Part shown: positions 39,243-47,105 of the stretch, one piece after another
Numbering within the stretch: the stretch's first letter is position 1
How the letters are laid out: the number at the start of each line of letters is the position of its first letter
Assembly (NCBI RefSeq): GCF_017948595.1
Contig: NZ_JAGFBV010000001.1
Span: forward strand, 309,365-373,364
Origin: Flavobacterium geliluteum
GTDB taxonomy: Bacteria > Bacteroidota > Bacteroidia > Flavobacteriales > Flavobacteriaceae
Direction: 5' to 3'
DNA: 64,000 nt
Notes under the pieces: generated by a model
The model's input: only the letters and a program-made list of their open reading frames with translations
Told to the model about the DNA's origin: nothing
Databases searched by the model: none
Program-made: the position numbers and the translations under genes

Positions 39243-40127
39243 TCAATAAACTTTGATACCATACTTTAGAAGTTTTTTAGGTAAGTGGTCATCAAGATTT
39301 GAAATATCGCTGTCGTTGAGTTCTATTAATTTGAAATCGTATTTTTTATAGATTTCAAGTTTTACTTTTTTTCTTTCAGCATATTTCGGGTCGTTTTCCA
39401 TTCCCCAAAATTCTATATATACATTTTCTGTAGGTATGAAAAAGTCAGAATATAAATCCTCTTCGATTGGTAGTTTTCTTTCGTATGCGTGAGCTAATTT
39501 ATAATCATATAAAGCATTGTCAATAATTACTTCTGCTCTTGAACGAACCATGTGACCGTCTTTAGTCCTTAGAGTTGCTGGAAATTTTTCTCTAAAATTG
39601 TCACTGTTTGTTATTGTAACTTCTTTAATTATCTGTGGTGTTGGTTGTTCAATAATAGCAACGTCCTTAAAAACAAAGGCCAGATTTTTGTTTGTCAAAA
39701 TATTATCAGGCCACAAAACGTATGTCCCTCCTGAAGTTTCGTGTTCAAATTGTCTACCACCTAAACCTTTACCTAGTTTTGTTATTTGCCAACCAGAAAT
39801 ATCTTTTTCAATCCAACCAAGTTCAGAAAATATCAAATTAAGGCGTTGAGATGAAATATCGAAGTGCTTGCCGATTGTAGTCGCATTAAGAAATTTTGGT
39901 TTATCATTTTGTTGTCCATTGTCGATAGAAATATTCTCTGGCCAAACGATGTATTCCCCAAATTTCGGATTGTTTCGTGTCTGCCCACCTTTTTGTTCTC
40001 CAATATCAGTAAGAGTCCACTTGTCATTTTTTCGCTCTATCCAACCGAGCGTTTTTAGTTTGTCGAACAAGTCGCTTGATTTGATATCAAGTTCGTTTGC
40101 AAGAGAAGATGTCGAAATATATTCCAT
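39243..40127 (-). CDS. Protein with two winged-helix-like units and a PD-(D/E)XK-like nuclease domain
   Basis: 294 residues. Two similar N-terminal units of about 70 residues each start LANELDIKSSDLFDKLKTLG and IGKHFDISSQRLNLIFSELG. Both end with a Trp-Pro motif (YIVWPENI, YVLWPDNI) after a GG turn, as in phage antirepressor or KilA-type winged helices. The C-terminal part has RSRAEVIIDNALYDYK, YSDFFIP and VYIEFWG followed by ERKKVKLEIY. This E...D...E-x-W...K pattern resembles PD-(D/E)XK nucleases of the helicase-associated kind. DNA cleavage is inferred. It is the first of three leftward accessory genes. Confidence 0.65.
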   Translation of the reverse strand: MEYISTSSLANELDIKSSDLFDKLKTLGWIERKNDKWTLTDIGEQKGGQTRNNPKFGEYIVWPENISIDNGQQNDKPKFLNATTIGKHFDISSQRLNLIFSELGWIEKDISGWQITKLGKGLGGRQFEHETSGGTYVLWPDNILTNKNLAFVFKDVAIIEQPTPQIIKEVTITNSDNFREKFPATLRTKDGHMVRSRAEVIIDNALYDYKLAHAYERKLPIEEDLYSDFFIPTENVYIEFWGMENDPKYAERKKVKLEIYKKYDFKLIELNDSDISNLDDHLPKKLLKYGIKVY

Positions 40128-40369
40128 ACAGTTTTGTTGTCGTTGTGTCGTCTTTTAAAATGCCCTATAACGTCATACTTTGAAAAAACTAAAATTACCC
40201 TCTTGAGAATCTCATATTTGAGTTTTTTCTTTGATAGTCCTCTGAATACTTTCTAAATTTAAATTAGTTTTTATAAAGCCTAACGTTCTGTTACTACAGA
40301 GTGTCTGGAACTAAATTAAGCCCATTCTTCGGATTTGCCAAATCTTCCAAATACAAAACCATATTTAAA

Positions 40370-41278
40370 TTAAGACTGATGCCCAAATTGCTTGTAGCGT
40401 ATGTTGTGTGACGTTTTTTTATTTTCAGTTATTTTTTCAATTATATTCAAAACGTATTTTTCCTTTTTAAAGAATGAAGCATAAAATTGTGGATTGCAAA
40501 TAATACGTTCTATTTCTTTATTTTCTTTTCCGTTTAGATAATAATAAATTTCAATTAAACGTAGTTTTTGATAATGATTGAATTCAATATTTTTTATTGA
40601 TATTTCGACAAAGTTTTGAAATTCAGTTTTGTCTAATATTTTTATATTTTTTAGTAAATCTAATTTATCTACAATTTTTATAATTTTTTGAATGTAAATT
40701 TTAGATGGTAATTCATCACTAATTTTTTCTCTGTAATTTCTTTTTATAACTCTTAATTCACGAAGAATTTCGATTTCATTTTCTGTTATTAAATTATCGT
40801 TTTTGAGTTCTTCCAAAAGTGATAAATAAGAAAAATTGAAGTACCCTTTTTCTGCACTTTTTAAAATTAAATAATTCCTAATCCCTATGTATAAACAATC
40901 ACAAAACCATCCGAAACCTTTATTAAAGTTTGGAACAAACTTTAATATTTCAAAATAATTTTTGTTGTCTTGGAATTGTTTTAAATCTGGTTTTTTGGAT
41001 TTATGATTTCTTAAAATAAAATTGAATTTGTTATTTAAGTCAATAATAGTTTTTGACTCTTTAACTAAATGATCTATAAATAAACTACCATTTTCAGACA
41101 TAAATTTCAATTTAGAATATGTATACACTGAGACAGAAAAGCCTTGGTTTTCATATTCTATTCTTAATTTTTTCAATTCATTGTATGTTTCTGCAACAAT
41201 AAGAATGTCTTTATCACTGTATTTATCGAAATTTTCTCTTGTTGATGAACCATATATTGCTACGCTATAATTTTTCAT
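40370..41278 (-). CDS. Nucleotidyltransferase-fold protein coupled to a membrane partner
   Basis: 302 residues from the ATG at 41278. A longer frame to 41356 exists, but the ATG at 41278 overlaps the upstream stop as ATGA, a translational-coupling arrangement. The N-terminus has the minimal nucleotidyltransferase motif G10-S11...S-D22-x-D24 (YGSSTRENFDKYSDKDILIV). The remainder is helical and includes RELRVIKRNYR, reminiscent of HEPN-type helices but without the R-x4-6-H catalytic motif. The substrate is unknown. Pairing with a pentapeptide/channel-like protein suggests a sensing or signalling enzyme with a membrane effector. Confidence 0.7.
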   Translation of the reverse strand: MKNYSVAIYGSSTRENFDKYSDKDILIVAETYNELKKLRIEYENQGFSVSVYTYSKLKFMSENGSLFIDHLVKESKTIIDLNNKFNFILRNHKSKKPDLKQFQDNKNYFEILKFVPNFNKGFGWFCDCLYIGIRNYLILKSAEKGYFNFSYLSLLEELKNDNLITENEIEILRELRVIKRNYREKISDELPSKIYIQKIIKIVDKLDLLKNIKILDKTEFQNFVEISIKNIEFNHYQKLRLIEIYYYLNGKENKEIERIICNPQFYASFFKKEKYVLNIIEKITENKKTSHNIRYKQFGHQS

Positions 41279-42177
41279 TTTACAAATCGATTTAAAATTA
41301 TTGTTATTAATGCACTTAAAAGAATGAAACCACAAAGGTTTTGAATTGTTAGCCAAACCATTCCTTCATTTGAAGTTGCTTGAAATTGTGAATCTACTAA
41401 TTTAGTAGTTGCGTCTAAAGTATAATAGATGTTTGATGATACATTTGCGCTGTCTTTACAAAAGACATTTATTGTTAAATCTTTTTTTTCTAATTCATAA
41501 CTTTTCCAATTAGATTGATTTATGAAAAAGAAAGAAATAAATACTACAGCAAAAGTTAATGCAAAGTTTCTCAATCTCAACCCATAACCAAATGTGTATC
41601 TGAAAGACCATCTGAAAGGATAATTCAAAATGAATTTCCAAAATGAAATGGGATATGGTTTTTTATTCCAAAATTTGTTAAGTGTTAATTTGTCTTCCCA
41701 TTTTTTAAAATGATATTCAGATAATCTACTAAATTTTGATTGTCCTGCATCATTTGAATTATTCAATAATTGTTGAAATAGATGAACACCAATATTTGCA
41801 TTATCTATTTTTTTTATACAGTTTGAAAAACTTTCTGGATTTACATAAGTATTTCTTATTAGAATTTTATGTGTGTTCGAATTAATAAAATTACAATTGT
41901 GAAATTCACAATTCACAATCTCACAACCAATAAATAAACAATCTTCAAATTTACAATTGATAAATATTACTTCATCTAATTTAGTTTTACTGAAGCTAAC
42001 ATTCTGAAACGAAGTGTCTTTAATTTTTAACTTAGGGTGTTCTGAGTTAGGTGCTAAATTAGCTGGTTCATAAAGTATATTAATTAATGACTTGCTAATT
42101 TTCAGCAAATCATCAAATTCAATCTGTGTTTTAATAATCCTATATGGCTCATTTAATTTAAAGAAGTTTGTAAGCAT
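41275..42177 (-). CDS. Pentapeptide-repeat membrane protein with channel-like C-terminus
   Basis: 300 residues. About residues 50-110 form a pentapeptide-repeat stack (TSFQNVSFSKTKLDEV, CKFEDCLFIGCEI, CEFHNCNFINS). A linker leads to a first membrane helix (about 198-218), a Thr/Ser-rich re-entrant-like stretch (IYYTLDATTKLVDSQF) and a last helix (GFILLSALITIILNRFVK). The helix - pore-like loop - helix layout resembles two-TM potassium channels, though no TVGYG filter is present. It overlaps the nucleotidyltransferase gene by four bases, so the two proteins are made together. Confidence 0.7.
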   Translation of the reverse strand: MLTNFFKLNEPYRIIKTQIEFDDLLKISKSLINILYEPANLAPNSEHPKLKIKDTSFQNVSFSKTKLDEVIFINCKFEDCLFIGCEIVNCEFHNCNFINSNTHKILIRNTYVNPESFSNCIKKIDNANIGVHLFQQLLNNSNDAGQSKFSRLSEYHFKKWEDKLTLNKFWNKKPYPISFWKFILNYPFRWSFRYTFGYGLRLRNFALTFAVVFISFFFINQSNWKSYELEKKDLTINVFCKDSANVSSNIYYTLDATTKLVDSQFQATSNEGMVWLTIQNLCGFILLSALITIILNRFVK

Positions 42178-42479
42178 ATATTCCGTTTATTTTTTTGATT
42201 GATCTCTTTTTTATGCAGATTTGGCAAAATGACGCCTAACTTGTATTTACCCGAAACAAACATTCGCCAATCTACCCTAATTAAGGTGTATATACGAAGT
42301 TTTGTTTCGTTTAGAGTATGTTTCCGTTTTAATAATAAAGCAACACAGTTACCTCATTACTTACAAAACAAATATAACAATTCTGGCATCATCATCTCTG
42401 AGATAAACCATAATGGATGATTATTTATTTGGAGACAATTATACCACTAAATAAAAAGTGGGCAGCAGGTATTTATACC

Positions 42480-42885
42480 TGTTTTGATGAAGTGTTTCGG
42501 TTTTGTGATGAAGTTTTTGGATCTTTTGCTATAGTTTTTAGGTTTTATCATGAAGTTTTTGGGTTGTTTACCTAAACGTTTAGGTGCAGCACCCAAAACT
42601 TTAGGTCGGGAACCTAAAACTTTGGCCTCAGCACCTAAACACTTCATGATGGAACCCAAACGTTTGGGTCTACAACCTAAATTTTGGGGTTTCGAACCCC
42701 GCTGTTGAGGTTCGGAACCCCAAATTTGACGTTCCGAACGTCAAATTTGGCACCCAAGGACGTCAAATTTGACGTCGGGAACCCCATTTTTGACGTCTGG
42801 AACCCCATCGATGGGGTTCCAGACGTCAAAAATGGGCCTCAGGACGCCATCGATGGGGCTTGGAACCCCAAACGACCTGTTTTTT
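42480..42885. repeat. 21-bp-periodic palindrome-rich repeat array
   Basis: About 20 units of 21 bp. Homologous unit positions fall at 42570, 42591, 42612, 42633, 42654, 42675, 42696, 42717 and 42738. After one extra base they continue at 42760, 42781, 42802, 42823, 42844 and 42865. Earlier units start at 42487, 42508 and onward. Unit sequence drifts gradually from ATGAAGTTTTTGG-like to CCTAAACGTTTAGG-like to CCCCAAATTTGACG-like words, and many units are self-complementary. The GC content is far above the neighbourhood. Translating either strand gives heptad-repeat peptides, but this follows from the period and is not taken as coding. Confidence 0.85.
42783..42836. repeat. 54-bp perfect palindrome inside the 21-bp array
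   Basis: The sequence is exactly self-complementary over 54 bp, centred on ATCGAT at 42809/42810. It includes GACGTC and AACCCC in both orientations. It can extrude as a cruciform or fold as a perfect RNA hairpin. Confidence 0.95.
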
Positions 42886-42942
42886 GACCTCCGTCTGTAT
42901 TTTTGATTAGTATATTCATTATTTAAATGAAGTGTTTCGTAT

Positions 42943-42981
42943 AATAAAAAATCCTCAGTCGTTTTTTTCTGACTGAGGATT
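42943..42981 (-). terminator. Terminator downstream of the 42989 lipoprotein gene
   Basis: AATCCTCAGTC (42950-42960) and GACTGAGGATT (42971-42981) form an 11-bp stem with a 10-base loop. A T run follows on the minus strand. Confidence 0.85.
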
Positions 42982-42988
42982 GGTAAAA

Positions 42989-43405
42989 CTATTTTTTATT
43001 GCCGGTTACTTTAATTCGAATTACAGTAAGATTACCATATTTTTCGACATCTTCTTTTGACCATTCATATTCCTTCCCTTTAGGTCTTTTATCAAAATTC
43101 CAGTCTAAAGGTTCTTTTATATATACAAATAGTCCAATTGTAGTTCCGTCCAATGGCTTTTTATTTAATTCTTCTCTGCTTTGGAAACGGAAAGAAAAAT
43201 AAGATGGAGAATCTATTGTGCCCATTACCAATTTTATTTCGGGCTTTATTTCTTTCAACAAATCTTTCAAAGGTTGATTGATGAACTGCAGCTCATTTGC
43301 TTTTAATTTATAGGTGTCCTCAGGTATTTGAACCATTTGCTGTGCTTTGCAGCTGGTGCTAATCAAAAATAGAAATGCGGCTATTATTTTAATTGTATTT
43401 TTCAT
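42989..43405 (-). CDS. Hypothetical lipoprotein, possible orphan immunity protein
   Basis: 138 residues with a lipoprotein signal peptide (FLFLISTSCKAQ, lipidated Cys near residue 19). The mature part is mixed alpha/beta (LQFINQPLKDLLKEIKPEIK, then strands GTIDSPSYFSFRF and TTIGLFVYIKEPLDW, ending LTVIRIKVTG). No family recognised. Just upstream on the same strand lies the C-terminal remnant of another gene, so the layout resembles a toxin remnant followed by its immunity gene, but this is only inference. Confidence 0.6.
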   Translation of the reverse strand: MKNTIKIIAAFLFLISTSCKAQQMVQIPEDTYKLKANELQFINQPLKDLLKEIKPEIKLVMGTIDSPSYFSFRFQSREELNKKPLDGTTIGLFVYIKEPLDWNFDKRPKGKEYEWSKEDVEKYGNLTVIRIKVTGNKK

Positions 43406-43418
43406 TTTCGTTTATTTA

Positions 43419-43547
43419 TTAGTTACATGGAACGGCAGTATATCTTACTGAACCGTCAGGATTTGTTGATGCCTGGATCTTAACACCCGCTCCCAAAGAG
43501 TTCTCACGCAAGCTATGCAAATGTTTACTGACTTCGCACCCACAATC
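43419..43547 (-). pseudogene. C-terminal remnant of an unidentified gene
   Basis: The minus-strand frame from the stop at 43548-43550 down to the stop at 43419-43421 reads 42 codons (DCGCEVSKHLHSLRENSLGA, continuing to the end VRYTAVPCN). It has no start codon and a natural-looking terminus. It precedes the lipoprotein gene by only 13 bases. This looks like the residual tail of a deleted gene, possibly a secreted or toxin protein. Confidence 0.45.
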
Positions 43548-43550
43548 TCA

Positions 43551-43969
43551 ATTAAATATTATTTTGTAAATCTACATAAATAATAAAAGCTCCAGATTTC
43601 TCTGAAGTTTTGTTTTAGTCATGTTATGCATCTCAATACCGAATCAATGTATTAAAGATTTTTATATGATTATTGTATGCGCCTCTTAATGATTGGTAGA
43701 AAAAAATAGAACACTTATTACCTATATCTAACCCGATTGGGTGGCTTTGTTTGGTTTGTCGGGCATATAAAAAAGTGAGGAGTGATCTTATCTAGAGTGA
43801 TAGATAAAAAGAACGCTTTCATCACTATAACAATAGAGTAGATAAACTTTAGAATTAAAAACTGAATTCGTATATTGTTCTGCTAAAATTTGATATGCCA
43901 AGGATATACATTTTAAAATATCTGCTTTCAAACGTTTTTCAGTTCATTTTAATACAAATCATTTAGATT
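43551..43969. other. 419-bp intergenic region
   Basis: No gene seen. The right part presumably holds the promoter of the M13 peptidase. Short inverse words such as TTATCT...AGATAA near 43788-43807 are present, but without a T run. Confidence 0.45.
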
Positions 43970-45982
43970 ATGAGAAATTCATTAATGCTCTTCATTGCAT
44001 TCTTAGCTTTTACAGCGTGCTCAAAACATGAAGGAAAAAAAAATAGTGCTATCACAGGAATAGATTCTACGTTGCGGCCTAGTGATGATTTTTTTAAATA
44101 TGTAAATGGCAAATGGTATGATTCTGTAGCAATACCTGCCTCTCAAGCCGGAGTTGGTGCGTATATGTTTATGAATTACCCACAACGAATGCGCCTGCAA
44201 GGAATATTAGACAGTATTTCGCAAAGCAAGAATCCAGAGGGGAGTATAGCACAAAAGGTAGGAGACTTTTATGCATCTGGTATGGATACTGTAACCATTG
44301 ACAAACGCGGTTATACACCTATTAAACCCTTACTTGCCAAAATTGAAGCCATTAGCGATTTACCTTCTTTAATGAACTTTGTAGTGAATGAAGTAAAAGT
44401 GAATAACCCTTCTATGATAGGTTTTGGAGTGTCGCCCGATGAAAAAAATAGCAGTATGAACATTGCCCAAATCTATCAAACGGGTATTGGTTTACCTGAT
44501 AGAGACTATTACTTCAAATCAGATTCATCAACTGTTGCGATACAGGAAGCGTACAAAAAATACCTTACGACATTATTTCAACAAACAGGCAGCAATGCCA
44601 TAGAGGCTAAAAAGAATGCTAATTTGGTTTACGATATTGACAAACAACTCGCCGTTTCGCATAGAACAAAAGTTGCACTTCGGGATGTGCAGGCAAATTA
44701 TAATAAAATGGCTGTGACAGATCTTGTAAAAAGACATCCCAACATAGACTGGAATACTTTTTTAAATAAGTTAGGTGCTAAAACCGATTTTATTAATGTA
44801 GGCCAGCCTGCCTATTATGATGCTCTTAATAAGCTTTTGAAAACCATCCCTATTAGTAATTGGAAAATTTACCTGAAAGCAAATTCTCTAGAAAGATATG
44901 CAGATGATTTAAGTAAGTCTTTTGTAGATGCCTCATTTGAGTATACCAAAGTGCTTTCTGGTCAAGCTGTTCAAAAATCACGTGGCGAAAAAATGGCTAA
45001 TGTCGTTGACAATTACTTAGGCGAAGCGTTGGGTCAATTGTATGTAAAGAAATATTTTTCAGAAGATGCCAAAAAACGTATGTTAATCCTCGTGAATAAT
45101 TTGCAAAAAGCGTATGCCAAGAGAATTGATAAATTGGAATGGATGAGTCAAAGTACCAAACAAAAAGCAAAAGAGAAATTGGCAGCCATGACTAAGAAAA
45201 TAGGATATCCAGACAAATGGAAAGACTATAGCAGTGTTCAGATAGCTAGAGATACCTATTTTGAGAATATGGTTTCGGCGGCTACAGCTGCATATCAATT
45301 TGAATTGGCAAAATTGGACAAACCAGTCGATAAATCAGAATGGTATACAACGGTTCCAACCGTTACGGCATATAATAATCCTACTGCCAATGAAATTGTG
45401 TTTCCAGCAGGTATTTTACAACCTCCATACTTTGATAATAATGCAGATGATGCACTTAATTATGGAGGTATCGGAATGGTTATAGGTCACGAAATAACCC
45501 ATACCTTTGATGATCAGGGTGCTCAATATGACAAGGATGGCAACATAAAAAACTGGTGGACAAAAGAGGATTATGCACAGTTTAAGTCAAGAATACAACA
45601 GGTAATCAATTTGTACAGCACATACACTGTTTTAGGCGATCTGCACATTAATGGTGCAATGACAGTTGGCGAGAATACGGCAGATATTGCCGGAATAGCA
45701 GTTGCCTATGATGCTTTTAAAATGACCGAACAAGGAAAAGGAAATACAAAAATTGACGGTTTTACTCCAGACCAACGCTTTTTTATTTCCATAGCCAAAA
45801 TATGGAGAGTAAAAATGAAAGACGAGTTTCTGCGTTTATGGATTAACAATAATCCACATTCTCCACCAAATTGGCGTGTTAATGGTCCGCTGATGAATAC
45901 TACACCTTTTTACGAAGCATTTAATGTACAAGCTCAAGATAAAATGTTTTTACCGAAGAAAGACAGAATAACAATTTGGTAA
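43970..45982 (+). CDS. M13 family metallopeptidase (PepO/neprilysin-like lipoprotein)
   Basis: 670 residues with a lipobox (AFLAFTACSKHEG, Cys near residue 17), so it is probably outer-membrane or periplasmic. The N-terminal M13 domain starts with RPSDDFFKYVNGKWYDS. The catalytic part has GMVIGHEITHTFDDQGAQYD (HExxH zinc site) and GENTADIAGI (third zinc ligand Glu), with the substrate motif IVFPAGILQPPYFD before it and a C-terminal W. M13 peptidases cut oligopeptides. It is monocistronic, with a strong terminator. Confidence 0.95.
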   Translation: MRNSLMLFIAFLAFTACSKHEGKKNSAITGIDSTLRPSDDFFKYVNGKWYDSVAIPASQAGVGAYMFMNYPQRMRLQGILDSISQSKNPEGSIAQKVGDFYASGMDTVTIDKRGYTPIKPLLAKIEAISDLPSLMNFVVNEVKVNNPSMIGFGVSPDEKNSSMNIAQIYQTGIGLPDRDYYFKSDSSTVAIQEAYKKYLTTLFQQTGSNAIEAKKNANLVYDIDKQLAVSHRTKVALRDVQANYNKMAVTDLVKRHPNIDWNTFLNKLGAKTDFINVGQPAYYDALNKLLKTIPISNWKIYLKANSLERYADDLSKSFVDASFEYTKVLSGQAVQKSRGEKMANVVDNYLGEALGQLYVKKYFSEDAKKRMLILVNNLQKAYAKRIDKLEWMSQSTKQKAKEKLAAMTKKIGYPDKWKDYSSVQIARDTYFENMVSAATAAYQFELAKLDKPVDKSEWYTTVPTVTAYNNPTANEIVFPAGILQPPYFDNNADDALNYGGIGMVIGHEITHTFDDQGAQYDKDGNIKNWWTKEDYAQFKSRIQQVINLYSTYTVLGDLHINGAMTVGENTADIAGIAVAYDAFKMTEQGKGNTKIDGFTPDQRFFISIAKIWRVKMKDEFLRLWINNNPHSPPNWRVNGPLMNTTPFYEAFNVQAQDKMFLPKKDRITIW

Positions 45983-46010
45983 TACGCTGGTTTTTATAAG
46001 TGTTACTATC

Positions 46011-46053
46011 AAAAAATGCGCAAAGTTTCCTGTAAACTTTGCGCATTTTTTTT
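46011..46053 (+). terminator. Terminator of the M13 peptidase gene
   Basis: AAAATGCGCAAAGTTT (46013-46028) pairs perfectly with AAACTTTGCGCATTTT (46034-46049) around CCTGT, followed by T residues. Confidence 0.93.
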
Positions 46054-46321
46054 GGTTGCTTTAGAAATTGTGAATTATATAAAAGCCTCCTAATTTTTTA
46101 CATATGAACTGTATAAAAGTAAATGATATTGGAAAATGAGAAGTAAAATAATTTCTTTTTATTCAATGTAGAGATGGAGATTTGTAATTTTTTTTTGAAA
46201 TTCAGTAGGTTTTTAGATATAAAAATTCAGGCGAATTCTCCACAACACCAAGTAAACACTAAATTCTTACAAATTAGAGTTGCTGTTTTTAATTTTTTTA
46301 TGAAAAATATTACAAATTAGC

Positions 46322-46351
46322 TTGTTTGTTTCGTTTATAGTCATATATTCG
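46322..46351 (+). promoter_or_regulatory. Putative promoter upstream of tssD
   Basis: TTG (46322-46324) and TATATTCG (46344-46351) are 19 bases apart, close to the Bacteroidota TTG / TAnnTTTG pattern. RNA would start near 46357, upstream of the hairpin at 46421-46463. Confidence 0.4.
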
Positions 46352-46356
46352 TACTA

Positions 46357-46463
46357 ATATTGATCACGAATCACCTTCCTCTTCCTACAAGAAGTAAATC
46401 AAAAAAAGTACTTAAGTACAAAAAAGAGGTATTCCAAAATCATATAGAATACCTCTTTTTTTT
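46357..46463 (+). ncRNA. Possible short leader RNA or attenuator before tssD
   Basis: Between the putative promoter and tssD lies an intrinsic terminator: AAAAAGAGGTATTC (46421-46434) pairs with GAATACCTCTTTTT (46447-46460), followed by T. No gene ends just upstream, because the M13 gene already has its own terminator. The interval would give an RNA of about 105 bases, or act as an attenuated 5' leader of tssD. No protein frame is apparent in it. Confidence 0.4.
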
Positions 46464-46526
46464 GTTTATACTAGTCAGACAACAGAGAGGGTTCTAAAAA
46501 CATTTTTTAACTTAATTATTTTTATT

Positions 46527-46922
46527 ATGGCATTTAAAGCAATTTTAGAATTCGAAGGAAACGAGTACCAAGTATTATTTTCAAAAGTCGATATGTTAAG
46601 ACATACTGACGGTAAAGGAGCAGTTTCATCTGAAATTAAAGGAGGTAGATTAAACCTAAAATTAAAATCTACAGACAATACTACTGTTATCGAACAGGCA
46701 GTAAACAGTCAGCACAAACCAGTAAGCGGAAAAGTAAAATTTTTCAAAGCAGATTCTGAGCAAGTAATGAAAGAGCTTTCTTTTGAAAATGCTTTTATTG
46801 TATTCTTTAGCGAGCAACTTGATGCTATGGCAGAAACTCCAATGACTACTGAGATTACTTTCTCTGCAGAAAAAATCACATTAGGTAATGCAACATTAGA
46901 TAACAATTGGGCTAAAATTTAA
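46527..46922 (+). CDS. tssD: Type VI secretion tube protein TssD (Hcp)
   Basis: 131 residues, no signal peptide. The pattern MAFKAILEFEGNEYQVLFSK, EIKGGRLNLKLKS and the final strands TEITFSAEKITLGNATLDN match the Bacteroidota T6SSiii TssD/Hcp family. Hcp hexamers stack into the tube fired by the contractile sheath, and it can carry effectors in its lumen. The gene has its own promoter region and a strong terminator, as expected for a highly expressed, monocistronic tube protein. No sheath (TssBC) or baseplate genes lie in this window. Confidence 0.93.
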   Translation: MAFKAILEFEGNEYQVLFSKVDMLRHTDGKGAVSSEIKGGRLNLKLKSTDNTTVIEQAVNSQHKPVSGKVKFFKADSEQVMKELSFENAFIVFFSEQLDAMAETPMTTEITFSAEKITLGNATLDNNWAKI

Positions 46923-46937
46923 TTTTTCCTATTGAGG

Positions 46938-46971
46938 CAAGAAGCGGTAATGCTCCGCTTCTTGTTTTTTT
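46938..46971 (+). terminator. Terminator of tssD
   Basis: CAAGAAGCGG (46938-46947) pairs with CCGCTTCTTG (46955-46964) around a 7-base loop and runs into T7. Confidence 0.92.
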
Positions 46972-47105
46972 ATGCAATTTATTGAATAAAACATTGATTA
47001 GTATTACTTCTATATTTTCAGCTTAAAACGGAATTCGGTATAAGAATTTTAGACTATAATCTATTTAAGTTAAAAATTAAAATCAAACTTATAACTAAAC
47101 ATATT

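Noticed and set aside
42199..42420. 73-codon frame on the plus strand
   Set aside because: No recognisable features; it lies in the promoter region of the leftward pentapeptide gene.
42447..42659. Open frame on the minus strand with heptapeptide repeats (KVLG/KPKN type)
   Set aside because: It is the translation of the 21-bp repeat array. The frame is broken by the single 22-bp step and the DNA conserves palindromes, not codons.
42480..42885. CRISPR array
   Set aside because: There are no constant repeats separated by unique spacers. All 21 bp of each unit drift together and no cas genes are near.
42684..42887. Open frame on the plus strand with heptapeptide-like repeats (NPI/DVW type)
   Set aside because: Same reason: an artefact of the 21-bp period.
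43760..43830. Short inverse words before the M13 peptidase as an operator
   Set aside because: The arms are short and AT-rich and there is no supporting context.
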